Below are positions 16,438 to 24,601 of a stretch of 64,000 nt of DNA, piece after piece. Source of the DNA: Crocinitomicaceae bacterium. Lineage in GTDB: Bacteria > Bacteroidota > Bacteroidia > Flavobacteriales_D > Crocinitomicaceae. A program made the position numbers and the translations under genes. Location: NCBI GenBank assembly GCA_030833845.1, contig JAURGK010000002.1, positions 91,273 to 155,272 of the forward strand, read 5' to 3'. How positions within the stretch are numbered: position 1 is the stretch's first letter; each line of letters opens with the position of its first letter. The notes under the pieces are model-generated. The model had not been told where the DNA came from, did not search any database, and saw only the letters and a list, made by a program, of their open reading frames with translations.

Positions 16438-17317
16438 AAAACCATTTGTCATTTTCTCCAAAAGAATGGAGCGCGGTGCTGTTTTGTGGTGCTTGATTTG
16501 TGTAGTTGCTATTTTTTTGCCTCGTATTGAGGCTTATTTATTTGCTCCGGACATCACTTATGAATGGTCTTACGAGGAAGAAGAAAACTGCAATTTTCAC
16601 TCTAAACAAGGCTCGTTAAATGCAGGAGCGGCTCCAAATTATAAGAAATTATGGAAAAGGTGTGCGCCGTCGTCGCTATCTTTCGAAGATTGGCAAGCAC
16701 TTGGCCTTTCACAAAAACAGGCTGCTTCATTGCTGCGCTATCGAGACAAATACGGATTAAATTCTCTTGCCCAAATGCGCTCTATTCGTGTTCTTCCATC
16801 GGCTTTATTGGATAAAATCGCAGATTCATTGATTTTTAAAAAGACAAGTCATGTCGCGCCTAAAGAATTTGCAGAGAATAAAGAACACTATGAAGTCCCC
16901 CAAACAAGCAAAGAGACAAAAATTGTACGCCTTGAGCTCAATAAGGCAACTGAAGCTATGTTGGTGGCATTGCCAGGTATTGGGCACTATACGGCAATTA
17001 AAATACTTTCCTACCGTGATCAGTTGGGCGGGTTTTTAGCCCTAGAACAACTCTTTGAGATCAAAGGATTACCAATCGAGGCTATTGAGAAAGCACTCCC
17101 GTATTTGGATATTAAATCAACGATACAAAAATTAAAACTCAATGAGGTGAGTTATGAGCGTTTGAAACGGCATCCTTATTTAACATGGAATCAAGCCAAC
17201 TCAATCATCAAAATGCGTACTCAAAAAGGTCAGTTCCAAAGCATTGAAGAAATTAAAGAGTCTGTATTAATTGACGAAGAAACATACAAAAAACTATTGC
17301 CTTATGTATCTTTGTGA
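16433..17317 (+). CDS. membrane-anchored helix-hairpin-helix (ComEA-like) protein
   Basis: The 294-aa protein has one N-terminal membrane segment (GAVLWCLICVVAIFLPRI) followed by repeated helix-hairpin-helix modules. Three are visible: LSQKQAASLLRYRDKYGLNS (about 95-130), ALPGIGHYTAIKILSYRDQL (about 180-215), and a degenerate one at YLTWNQANSIIKMRTQKGQF (about 245-285). The middle one resembles the DNA-binding HhH of ComEA (LNKATEAMLVALPGIG). It probably faces the periplasm and may bind DNA during uptake, but lone ComEA-like proteins in Bacteroidota have no proven role. Its stop is 1 nt before the apt start. Confidence 0.8.
   Translation: MKKPFVIFSKRMERGAVLWCLICVVAIFLPRIEAYLFAPDITYEWSYEEEENCNFHSKQGSLNAGAAPNYKKLWKRCAPSSLSFEDWQALGLSQKQAASLLRYRDKYGLNSLAQMRSIRVLPSALLDKIADSLIFKKTSHVAPKEFAENKEHYEVPQTSKETKIVRLELNKATEAMLVALPGIGHYTAIKILSYRDQLGGFLALEQLFEIKGLPIEAIEKALPYLDIKSTIQKLKLNEVSYERLKRHPYLTWNQANSIIKMRTQKGQFQSIEEIKESVLIDEETYKKLLPYVSL
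17307..17314 (+). promoter_or_regulatory. -7 box immediately before apt (leaderless arrangement)
   Basis: TATCTTTG is an exact TAnnTTTG match inside the last codons of the HhH gene, with only 4 nt before the apt ATG. Transcription would begin at or next to the start codon. No -33 TTG is visible at 19-21 nt. Confidence 0.5.
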
Positions 17318-17318
17318 T

Positions 17319-17849
17319 ATGACTATAGAAGAAAAACTCAAAGCAGTAATACGCGACGTTCCTAATTTTCCAAAACCAGGAATTCTTTTTAAAGATATCT
17401 CCACAATTATGCTGAATGCTGAGGTTTCAAACGAAGTACTAAATCACTTGGTCGAAAAATACGAGCACGCCCAACTCGATGCAATTGCAGGTATAGAAAG
17501 CCGGGGATTTTTATTTGGATACCCCTTGGCAATGCGTTTGGGCCTACCCTTTATATTGATTAGAAAAGAAGGAAAACTTCCTTATGAAAAAATCAAGCAT
17601 GCTTATGCCTTAGAATACGGCGAGGCGGTGATTGAAATGCATACCGATGCTGTTTGCGCAGGTCAAAAAGTACTCATCCATGATGACCTACTTGCCACCG
17701 GGGGTTCTGCTGCCGCTGCGGCAACCCTTATAGAAAAAAGTGGAGGAAAGGTCGCTGGCTTTGATTTTTTAGTTGCGCTCTCGTTTTTAGACGGACAAAA
17801 GCCACTTGAGGCCTTTAGTTCTCAAATTCATTCAATTGTAACTTATTAG
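17319..17849 (+). CDS. apt: adenine phosphoribosyltransferase
   Basis: Apt salvages adenine with PRPP to give AMP. I start at MTIEEKLKAVIRDVPNFPKP (176 aa, the normal size), dropping 16 residues of the track ORF that overlap the HhH gene. The substrate-binding FPKPGILFKDIST, the AGIESRGFLFG loop and the PRPP-binding VLIHDDLLATGGSAAAAATL are all present. The chosen ATG lies 1 nt after the HhH stop and 4 nt after a perfect -7 box. Confidence 0.97.
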   Translation: MTIEEKLKAVIRDVPNFPKPGILFKDISTIMLNAEVSNEVLNHLVEKYEHAQLDAIAGIESRGFLFGYPLAMRLGLPFILIRKEGKLPYEKIKHAYALEYGEAVIEMHTDAVCAGQKVLIHDDLLATGGSAAAAATLIEKSGGKVAGFDFLVALSFLDGQKPLEAFSSQIHSIVTY

Positions 17850-17873
17850 CAAAACTTCAGACCTCTGCTTTAA

Positions 17874-17915
17874 ATCAACAACTCCTTCATCAACAACTCC
17901 TCATCTATCAACAAC
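17874..17915 (+). repeat. ATCAACAAC direct repeats in the acyl-CoA dehydrogenase leader
   Basis: ATCAACAACTCCT occurs at 17874 and 17889 (15-bp period), and a third ATCAACAAC at 17907 ends exactly at the ATG. They fill most of the 66-bp spacer after apt. Confidence 0.6.
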
Positions 17916-19055
17916 ATGACTAATTATTTTACTGAACAACAACAATTGCTTGCCCAAATGGTGCAGGATTTTGCCAAACAAGAAATCAAGCCACACCTCA
18001 GACACTGGGACGACCAAGAAATTTTCCCAATCGAGGTTTTTAAAAAAATGGGTGAACTTGGTTTGTTAGGTGTGTTCATTCCTGAAAATTATGGAGGATC
18101 TGGCTTTGGTTACAAGGAATACGCTACTATATTAATGGAGCTTGGTAAAGTTTGTGGTGGAGTAGGGCTGAGTGTCGCCGCGCATAACTCCCTTTGCTCG
18201 GGGCATATTTTTTATCATGGATCAGAAACCCAAAAGCAAAAATATCTGCCAAAATTGGCTAGTGGCGAGTGGATTGGGGCCTGGGGCCTTACTGAAGCCA
18301 ACACAGGATCTGATGCCATGCGCATGAAGGCCACTGCTGTCCAAGATGGCGATCATTGGGTAATCAATGGCTCTAAAAATTGGATAACACATGGTTTGAG
18401 TGCCGATGTTGCAGTTGTGCTAATTCGTACCGGAGATTTACTAGACAGCCATGGAATAACGGCATTCATCATCGAAAAAGACACCCCTGGTTTTTCTGCA
18501 GTTAAAATCAAAGATAAATTAGGCGTACGTGCCAGCGAAACCGCAGAACTCATCTTTGACAATGTGCGCATACCTCAGCAAAATGTAATAGGCGCGGTTG
18601 GTGAAGGCTTTAAGCAAGCAATGCAGGTATTAGATGGCGGGCGCATTTCCATTGCCTCATTGAGTTGTGGTATTGCTAGAGGGGCGTTCGAGGCAGCAGT
18701 TAAATATGCCAAAGAGCGCGAGCAGTTCGGTCAGCCCATTGCTCATTTTCAAGCCATTGGGTTCAAATTGGCAGACATGGCTACCCAAATAGAAGCTGCA
18801 GAACTACTCACCTTTCAGGCGGCAGCCAAGAAAGATAACAAAGTTGCAGTGACCAAAGAAAGTGCTTTTGCAAAATATTATGCCTCCGAGGTTGCAGTTA
18901 AATGTGGCAATGAAGCAGTTCAAATCATGGGGGGCTATGGTTATACCAAAGAGTATCCTGCCGAGAAATATTTGAGAGATGCCAAACTAATGACCATAGG
19001 GGAGGGGACATCTGAAATTCAAAAAATTGTTATTTCAAGAGAAATTTTGAAATAA
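17916..19055 (+). CDS. acyl-CoA dehydrogenase
   Basis: This 379-aa flavoenzyme has the full ACAD layout: N-terminal helical domain, the middle beta-domain with WGLTEANTGSDAMRMKATAV and VINGSKNWITHG (FAD and substrate contacts), and the C-terminal domain with REQFGQPIAHFQAIGFKLAD, MGGYGYTKEYPAEKYLRDAK and the GEGTSEIQ segment that holds the usual catalytic Glu. The best match by pattern is short/medium-chain or short-branched-chain dehydrogenase; the exact chain length is not decidable. With no beta-oxidation genes alongside, it stands as its own unit. Confidence 0.95.
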   Translation: MTNYFTEQQQLLAQMVQDFAKQEIKPHLRHWDDQEIFPIEVFKKMGELGLLGVFIPENYGGSGFGYKEYATILMELGKVCGGVGLSVAAHNSLCSGHIFYHGSETQKQKYLPKLASGEWIGAWGLTEANTGSDAMRMKATAVQDGDHWVINGSKNWITHGLSADVAVVLIRTGDLLDSHGITAFIIEKDTPGFSAVKIKDKLGVRASETAELIFDNVRIPQQNVIGAVGEGFKQAMQVLDGGRISIASLSCGIARGAFEAAVKYAKEREQFGQPIAHFQAIGFKLADMATQIEAAELLTFQAAAKKDNKVAVTKESAFAKYYASEVAVKCGNEAVQIMGGYGYTKEYPAEKYLRDAKLMTIGEGTSEIQKIVISREILK

Positions 19056-19057
19056 TC

Positions 19058-19088
19058 TTTGCAGAATTGATTTTCTCTCGTATCTTTG
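19058..19088 (+). promoter_or_regulatory. rpsU promoter (TTTG-N19-TATCTTTG)
   Basis: A -33 TTTG at 19058-19061 is separated by 19 nt from a -7 TATCTTTG at 19081-19088, a textbook Bacteroidota promoter. The predicted start leaves about 30 nt of leader before the rpsU ATG. Confidence 0.85.
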
Positions 19089-19122
19089 CCACCCTAAGTC
19101 GAAAACAAAGAAATTTATACAT

Positions 19123-19314
19123 ATGTTGATCATTCCAATTAAAGAAGGCGAAAACATCGAACGCGCATTGAAAAAGTACAAAAAGAAGTACGAAAAAACC
19201 AATGTGATGAAACAGCTTCGTGGTCGTAAAGAGTTCGAAAAACCATCGGTTTCTCGTCGTCAGGAAATTATCCGTGCAGCATACAAGCAAAGAATGCAAA
19301 GTCAACAATTGTAA
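19123..19314 (+). CDS. rpsU: 30S ribosomal protein bS21
   Basis: This 63-aa basic protein is bS21 (MLIIPIKEGENIERALKKYK). In Bacteroidota ribosomes bS21, with bS18 and bS6, holds the 16S 3' tail and so blocks anti-Shine-Dalgarno pairing; the residue that contacts the tail is Tyr54, and Y54 is present here (RAAYKQR). Its leader, AAAGAAATTTATACAT, lacks an AGGAGG-like element, although rpsU in several Flavobacteriia carries one for autoregulation. It has its own promoter and terminator, so it is a monocistronic unit. Confidence 0.97.
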   Translation: MLIIPIKEGENIERALKKYKKKYEKTNVMKQLRGRKEFEKPSVSRRQEIIRAAYKQRMQSQQL

Positions 19315-19339
19315 CCAATTGTTCATTTAATACGTATAC

Positions 19340-19363
19340 AAAGGAGCTTCGGCTCCTTTTTTT
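19340..19363 (+). terminator. rpsU intrinsic terminator (UUCG loop)
   Basis: AAAGGAGC-TTCG-GCTCCTTT forms an 8-bp stem with a stable TTCG tetraloop, followed by further T. The T-run ends directly at the xerC ATG. Confidence 0.9.
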
Positions 19364-20242
19364 ATGCTCCAAGATTTCGAAAATTTTTTACGCCAAGAAA
19401 AACGCTATTCAGCGCATACTTGCCTGGCATACATGCATGACATCGAACAATTTAGTGTCTATGCAGATTGTCGGCAACTTGAAGATTGGAAAGAGCAGCA
19501 TAACGGCACGATACGGGGCTGGATTGTAGACTTGCTGAATACTGGTTTGAGCAAACGGTCTGTGAATCGCAAGTTGGCATCACTGCGGACTTTATACAAA
19601 TGGATGCTAAAAGAGGGCCTAACAGATGAAAATCCTATGACCCGCATTCAAGGTCCGAAGTCAGAAAAACGCCTTCCGGCCTTTGTTAAAGAATCTGAAT
19701 TAGCACCTCAAAAAGTCTCCTTATTGTTCTCTTCGGACTTCGAAGGCTTGCGTAACGAACTCATTATAGAGTTATTTTATCAAACCGGCATACGACTTTC
19801 AGAACTCATTGATTTGAAAGATGCTGCCGTTCAGGGCCAATCAATAAAGGTGCTGGGAAAAAGGAATAAAGAAAGAATCATTCCAATTACCTCTGAATTG
19901 CTTGCAAAAATTGAAAAATACCGGATTGCAAAAAAAGCTCTTTCCCTAGATCATCCTTGTCTGCTACTTCGCATGAATGGAAAGCCGCTTTACCCTCAAC
20001 TGGTTTATAGGATGGTGAAGGCAACTCTGAGCACGCTGAGTGGTGTTGAAAAGCGGAGCCCACATGTATTGAGGCATACTTTTGCAACTCATATGCTCAA
20101 TAATGGGGCAGGTTTAGAGACACTCAAAGATTTATTAGGCCATGCCAATCTTTCTGCAACCCAAGTTTATACCCACAATTCTTTTGCACAACTAAAAAAA
20201 GCCTACGGAACGGCACATCCAAGGGCGCTTAAATCCAATTAA
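19364..20242 (+). CDS. xerC: tyrosine recombinase XerC/XerD type
   Basis: The 292-aa protein is a chromosome-dimer-resolution recombinase. The N-terminal SAM-like core-binding domain (FLRQEKRYSAHTCLAYMHDI) is followed by the catalytic domain with R in TGIRLSELIDL, K in VLGKRNKERII, the HxxR box in SPHVLRHTFATHMLNNG, H in LLGHANLSATQVYTH and Tyr in the same segment. Position next to rpsU is common in Bacteroidota, which argues for the housekeeping Xer enzyme and not a mobile-element integrase. The ATG follows the rpsU terminator with no leader, an unusual arrangement. Confidence 0.93.
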   Translation: MLQDFENFLRQEKRYSAHTCLAYMHDIEQFSVYADCRQLEDWKEQHNGTIRGWIVDLLNTGLSKRSVNRKLASLRTLYKWMLKEGLTDENPMTRIQGPKSEKRLPAFVKESELAPQKVSLLFSSDFEGLRNELIIELFYQTGIRLSELIDLKDAAVQGQSIKVLGKRNKERIIPITSELLAKIEKYRIAKKALSLDHPCLLLRMNGKPLYPQLVYRMVKATLSTLSGVEKRSPHVLRHTFATHMLNNGAGLETLKDLLGHANLSATQVYTHNSFAQLKKAYGTAHPRALKSN

Positions 20243-20268
20243 ATAAGTACTTAAGCGCTGAAAATACC

Positions 20269-20276
20269 TATCTTTG
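20269..20276 (+). promoter_or_regulatory. -7 box upstream of the PfkB-family kinase
   Basis: TATCTTTG, exact TAnnTTTG, lies 17 nt before the kinase ATG in a 51-bp spacer. A clear -33 TTG is missing at the expected distance. Confidence 0.5.
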
Positions 20277-20293
20277 CCGCACAAATCATTCAT

Positions 20294-21214
20294 ATGAAAT
20301 TAGCAGCAGTTGGTAGTGTCGCTTTTGATGCCATCGAAACACCTTTTGGAAAGACCGATAAAATAGTTGGCGGCGCCGGAACTTATATTTCTTTAGCCTC
20401 TTCTTTTTTTGTGAATCATCAAAGCCTCATCTCTGTAGTTGGGGGAGATTTCCCCAAGCCATTTCTGGAATTATTGAAATCAAGAGGTATTGACATCAGT
20501 GGGGTACAGGTCAAAGAAAACGAGAAAACATTTTTTTGGTCAGGTAAATATCATACCGACCTCAATTCCCGCGACACCCTCATTACGGAGCTAAATGTAC
20601 TCGGTGATTTTGAACCGATGGTGCCCGATGTGGCGCAACAAGCGGAATTTTTAATGTTGGGTAACCTCAGCCCTGCTGTTCAATTATCTGTTATTAAACA
20701 AATGGCAAATCGTCCGAAATTAATAGCCATGGATACCATGAATTTTTGGATGGATATCGCTTTAGAAGATCTCAAAGAAACGCTCAAGCATATCGATGTG
20801 CTAATTATCAATGACGAAGAGGCCCGGCAGTTATCAGGAATATATTCATTGCGCAAGGCAGCAGATGTCATCAGGGCACTCGGACCCAAGATTTTGATCA
20901 TCAAGAAAGGTGAACATGGCGCCTTGTTGTTTCATGAAAAAAATGTTTTCTACGCACCGGCATTGCCACTAGAGGAAGTGTTTGACCCAACAGGTGCCGG
21001 CGACACCTTTGCTGGTGGATTTATGGGTTATTTGGCAGCTGCGCCAAAGTTAGATTTTGACACCATGAAACGCGCAATAATTGCGGGTTCTGCTTTGGCT
21101 TCTTTCTGTGTTGAAAAGTTCGGTACCGAAAGATTGTTAGAAATCACAGCGCAAGACTTAAACGAGCGTATGCAAGCCTTTGTCACCTTATCTACCTTTC
21201 AATTAGAAGCATAA
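20294..21214 (+). CDS. PfkB family carbohydrate/nucleoside kinase
   Basis: The 306-aa protein has the ribokinase-like fold. The N-terminal GGAGTYISLASSFF gives the substrate-binding Gly-rich region, INDEEARQLSG is the NxxE-type Mg/ATP motif, and DPTGAGDTFAGGFMGYLAAA is PfkB signature 2 with the catalytic Asp. The substrate (sugar or nucleoside) cannot be assigned. Its stop overlaps the DUF349 gene by one base (TAATG), making a three-gene operon with the DUF349 and membrane-protein genes. Confidence 0.92.
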   Translation: MKLAAVGSVAFDAIETPFGKTDKIVGGAGTYISLASSFFVNHQSLISVVGGDFPKPFLELLKSRGIDISGVQVKENEKTFFWSGKYHTDLNSRDTLITELNVLGDFEPMVPDVAQQAEFLMLGNLSPAVQLSVIKQMANRPKLIAMDTMNFWMDIALEDLKETLKHIDVLIINDEEARQLSGIYSLRKAADVIRALGPKILIIKKGEHGALLFHEKNVFYAPALPLEEVFDPTGAGDTFAGGFMGYLAAAPKLDFDTMKRAIIAGSALASFCVEKFGTERLLEITAQDLNERMQAFVTLSTFQLEA

Positions 21215-22923
21215 TGGAATTACAACAATACATCGATCAACTTTTAGAACTGTCCCAACAGGATGATTTACTACAGCTCGGCCGTGCGGCCAGTGATATA
21301 CGTCAGACTTTTGAAGACATGCTCCTAGAACTTGAAAGACAAGAGCAGATCAAACGACTAGAAGCTGCAGAACAAGGGTCAAATTATGAGGAAATTGATT
21401 ACAAGCCAGTGAAGGAGGCATTTTTTTCGGCATTCAAAGATTTTACAAGCAAAAGAAAGGAACAACAACAATTGCAGCAATCTTTAGAGACACAAAACTT
21501 AAAACTTAAAAAAGAGTTAATTGTGCGTTTAAAGGAGGTGATTGACAACGAAGAAAAAATAGGGAGTGCATTTCAGTCATACAAAGAAATTCACGAGACA
21601 TGGAAAAAAATCGGAACCATCCCTCGCGATCAGCGCGAGAGTATTCAAAAAGAATATTCCAGGTTATTAGAAATTTTCTTTTATAACATCAAAATATACA
21701 AGGAGCTCAAAGATCATGACTACCGCCGTAATAAGCAACTTAAAGAAGATCTGATTTTTAAACTCAAACAACTCCGCGTTGCAAATTTAGCACAGCGTGA
21801 ATTAGAGACCCAACTCCATGCCCTTCAAGATGAATGGGAAGAAATAGGCCCAGTACAAAACGAGGAATGGGAAACCATGAAAGGTGCTTATTGGGAGGCA
21901 GTTCGAGCAATTTACGATAAGATCAATGAGTATTACGAAGCACAACGTCAGCAATTAAAATCTAATATTGACGCTAAAAAATCATTAGTTGCAGCACTTG
22001 AAGAAAGGCTTAAGTTGGCCTCGGAGTGGTTAAACTTCAAGGATTGGGAAACCCAAACAGCTTTTGTATTGGATTTACAGGCTCAGTGGAAGACTATAGG
22101 TTCGGGCAGTCGGAAAGAAAATGAATTGGTGTATCAAGAATTTAGAACACATTGTGATGCCTTTTTTGCTGCGAAAAAAGAATTTTCATTGGCTCAGGAT
22201 TCTGCCCATCAATTGGTAGTTGATAAGAAAAAGGCACTGATTGAAAAGGCAAATTCACTGAGTAAATCAACAGATTGGAAAGAAACTACGGACTTATTCA
22301 AAAAATTACAAAAGGAATGGCAGCAACTTGGATCTGCTGGTCCGCGCAATGAGAACAAACTATGGAAAGCGTTCAGAGAGGCTTGTAATGTATTTTTTGA
22401 AGCCAGACAAGCCCATCTCGAAAGTCAAGACGCTGCTAATGCCACAAATCTTCTTGCCAAACAAGCGCTTATTGAAGCACTTAAATCCTATGAATTACCT
22501 GCCAACAAACAGGAAGCCCTTGGGAAATTGCGTGAATTTCAGAAGCAATTTAACGAAGTAGGGCCAGTTGGTTTCAAAGAGCGGCAAGCGACTTACATTG
22601 CATTTAAAACCCGAATGGATGAGCTCTACAGTGCCCTCAAATTGGAAGGCCAAGAAAAGGACCGTGTATTGTTTGAAGCCAAACTTGAAAGCATCAATGC
22701 CTCACCAGATAAGCAAAAACTACTTCAAGCACAAAGACAAGAAATTCGAAAGCAGATCGATGTATTGCACAAAGAAGTACTTACACTAGAAAATAACCTA
22801 GGGTTTTTTGCACGTTCAAAGGGAGCTGATCAGCTCCGTCAAGACGTAGAGAAGAAAATTCTTGGCGCGCAAGAAAAAATCAAAGCACTTCGATCAAAAC
22901 TCAAACTAATTCCAAATGAATAG
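21214..22923 (+). CDS. DUF349 repeat coiled-coil protein
   Basis: The 569-aa protein is almost entirely helical and built from about five DUF349 repeats, each with a W-K/E-x-I/L-G-x-x-x-x-x core: ETWKKIGTIPRDQRE, DEWEEIGPVQNEEWE, AQWKTIGSGSRKENE, KEWQQLGSAGPRNEN and KQFNEVGPVGFKERQ. Both ends are coiled-coil. DUF349 proteins are widespread in Bacteroidota without an established role. It is cytosolic (no signal peptide) and its stop overlaps the next gene by 8 nt, so the two may work together at the membrane. Confidence 0.92.
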   Translation: MELQQYIDQLLELSQQDDLLQLGRAASDIRQTFEDMLLELERQEQIKRLEAAEQGSNYEEIDYKPVKEAFFSAFKDFTSKRKEQQQLQQSLETQNLKLKKELIVRLKEVIDNEEKIGSAFQSYKEIHETWKKIGTIPRDQRESIQKEYSRLLEIFFYNIKIYKELKDHDYRRNKQLKEDLIFKLKQLRVANLAQRELETQLHALQDEWEEIGPVQNEEWETMKGAYWEAVRAIYDKINEYYEAQRQQLKSNIDAKKSLVAALEERLKLASEWLNFKDWETQTAFVLDLQAQWKTIGSGSRKENELVYQEFRTHCDAFFAAKKEFSLAQDSAHQLVVDKKKALIEKANSLSKSTDWKETTDLFKKLQKEWQQLGSAGPRNENKLWKAFREACNVFFEARQAHLESQDAANATNLLAKQALIEALKSYELPANKQEALGKLREFQKQFNEVGPVGFKERQATYIAFKTRMDELYSALKLEGQEKDRVLFEAKLESINASPDKQKLLQAQRQEIRKQIDVLHKEVLTLENNLGFFARSKGADQLRQDVEKKILGAQEKIKALRSKLKLIPNE

Positions 22924-23575
22924 CTTCATAAACTTGCTGTTATTGGTGGTGAGTTTGCCCACCTTACTTTTTTCTGTATTTGTGGGGTTTGACTTACCCA
23001 TAGATTTTTTTCATACCACTGGGGGTAGGCTTCCGTATAGCGAAGAGGTGTATATCATTTTGGGCCTTCTGATCTTAATTATTGGACTGCGTCGTTCTAT
23101 TCGCCGATGGATGGGTGTGCAGATGGTAAAGCAACAAAGTAAGTTTGTGTGGAACAATCCAATAAGTAGTGAAAGAAAACGCCGGGTGTATGTCTATAAT
23201 GGCCTTGAAGCCTTGGTTTTTGTAAGTCTAATCATTGCGCATGTTTTTTTGACCCAAAAAGCATATTTCGTAGTATTGGCCTATAGCATTTTAGCGATAG
23301 ATGCTATAATTTTTGTGCTTTTAAATCAGAAAGCCTTTCGAGTAGGTCTTAGTTCCAAAGCAATCCTAGTCGCAGACAGAGAAATTATATTAATTTATCT
23401 GAACGGACTTCGAAAGGTTTCTATTAGTCAGCAAACAATTTATTTTGATTATATCAAAGACTTACAACTTTCATTTCCACTCGATTGTATAGCGACAAGC
23501 CAAAAGGAATCTTTTTTTAACTCACTGCAGGCTCAGATTGATAGGGATAAAGTCCTTTTTCAGTACACCAAGTAG
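22916..23575 (+). CDS. hypothetical membrane protein, 219 aa
   Basis: I do not recognise the family. There are four predicted membrane helices (FINLLLLVVSLPTLLFSVF, YIILGLLILIIGL, ALVFVSLIIAHVFL, YFVVLAYSILAIDAIIFVL) and a C-terminal soluble part of about 80 aa with beta-strand pattern (AILVADREIILIYLNGLRKV), which looks like a small PH-like domain. The start codon lies inside the DUF349 gene end, an 8-nt overlap, and the GT9 gene follows closely. Function unknown. Confidence 0.75.
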   Translation: MNSFINLLLLVVSLPTLLFSVFVGFDLPIDFFHTTGGRLPYSEEVYIILGLLILIIGLRRSIRRWMGVQMVKQQSKFVWNNPISSERKRRVYVYNGLEALVFVSLIIAHVFLTQKAYFVVLAYSILAIDAIIFVLLNQKAFRVGLSSKAILVADREIILIYLNGLRKVSISQQTIYFDYIKDLQLSFPLDCIATSQKESFFNSLQAQIDRDKVLFQYTK

Positions 23576-23593
23576 AATTTGTACATTCGTGCA

Positions 23594-24601
23594 ATGCATT
23601 TGGGATCTCCGCAAAAAATATTGATAGTGCGTTTTAGCTCCATTGGAGATATCGTGCTGACCTTTTCTGTAGCAGCTACCATCAAGGATTTGTTTCCTCA
23701 ATGCAAAGTAGATTTTGTAACCAAACCTCAATTCAAAGCGCTTTTAGCCGCTTGCCCTGAGTTGGACACCATTTATACACTGAATGGATCCGTCAAGGCG
23801 CTCAGAAAGGAAATCGACTTTAGTCAGTATGATGCCGTTTTGGATTTGCATCACAACCTACGTACAAGAATTTTTCTTCGATTTTTATCTGGCAAAGTTT
23901 ATAGGTTTCCTAAGAACAATCTCCAAAAATGGCTACTTACTACCTTTAAAATCCGACCTAAGAACCATACGCATGTCATAGAAAGGTATTTGATGCCCTT
24001 GTTTTCCTATTTAAAAAGTAAGCATATTGGTCAAGAACCTAAATTCTTAGTTCCCGATTATGCTCGAATTGATATCAAAGAGGCTTTTAACCTAGCACCA
24101 AAATCGTATGTAGCCATCGCGATAGGTGCGCAATTTGCAACCAAAAGACTACCCACAGATTTATTGATTGAATTGGTTAAAAAAATCAACAATCCAATTC
24201 TTTTATTGGGTGGCAAAGAAGATGAAACCGTTGCCAATGATATAATTGACGGGGCGGGTAAAAATGACATTTATTCAGCTGCTGCAAGGGCAAGCATCCA
24301 TGAGTCTGCCTGGCTGATAAAAAATGCCAAGTGCCTTGTTAGTCACGACACAGGGCTCATGCATATTGGCGCAACCTTTGATATACCCTTGTTTGTTGTT
24401 TGGGGAAATACGACACCAGATTTTGGAATGTACCCTTACAGAAAAGATCAGAAACATGTATGGCACTTTCAGGTAGAAGACCTCTCATGTAGGCCTTGTT
24501 CTAAAATAGGCCATGACCAATGCCCTAAAAGACATTTCAAATGTATGCGCAACCAAAATACGGTTAGGCTTGCCAAAGCCGTAAACGACTTGAGTGGTTA
24601 G
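23594..24601 (+). CDS. glycosyltransferase family 9 (ADP-heptose:LPS heptosyltransferase-like)
   Basis: The 335-aa protein begins with the GT9 hallmark KILIVRFSSIGDIVLTFSVA, and has the C-terminal nucleotide-sugar site KCLVSHDTGLMHIGATFDIP. GT9 enzymes add heptose to lipopolysaccharide core on the cytosolic face of the inner membrane. The ATG is preferred to the track's TTG five codons upstream. Four Cys near the C-terminus (SCRPCSKIGHDQCPKRHFKC) look like the conserved Cys cluster of many Bacteroidota GT9 proteins. The 3' end overlaps the convergent thioesterase gene by 4 bp. Confidence 0.9.
   Translation: MHLGSPQKILIVRFSSIGDIVLTFSVAATIKDLFPQCKVDFVTKPQFKALLAACPELDTIYTLNGSVKALRKEIDFSQYDAVLDLHHNLRTRIFLRFLSGKVYRFPKNNLQKWLLTTFKIRPKNHTHVIERYLMPLFSYLKSKHIGQEPKFLVPDYARIDIKEAFNLAPKSYVAIAIGAQFATKRLPTDLLIELVKKINNPILLLGGKEDETVANDIIDGAGKNDIYSAAARASIHESAWLIKNAKCLVSHDTGLMHIGATFDIPLFVVWGNTTPDFGMYPYRKDQKHVWHFQVEDLSCRPCSKIGHDQCPKRHFKCMRNQNTVRLAKAVNDLSG

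Noticed and set aside
19364-20242. xerC as integrase of a mobile element
   Set aside because: No attachment-site repeats, no phage or conjugation genes nearby, and the gene sits beside rpsU as in other Bacteroidota, fitting the housekeeping recombinase.
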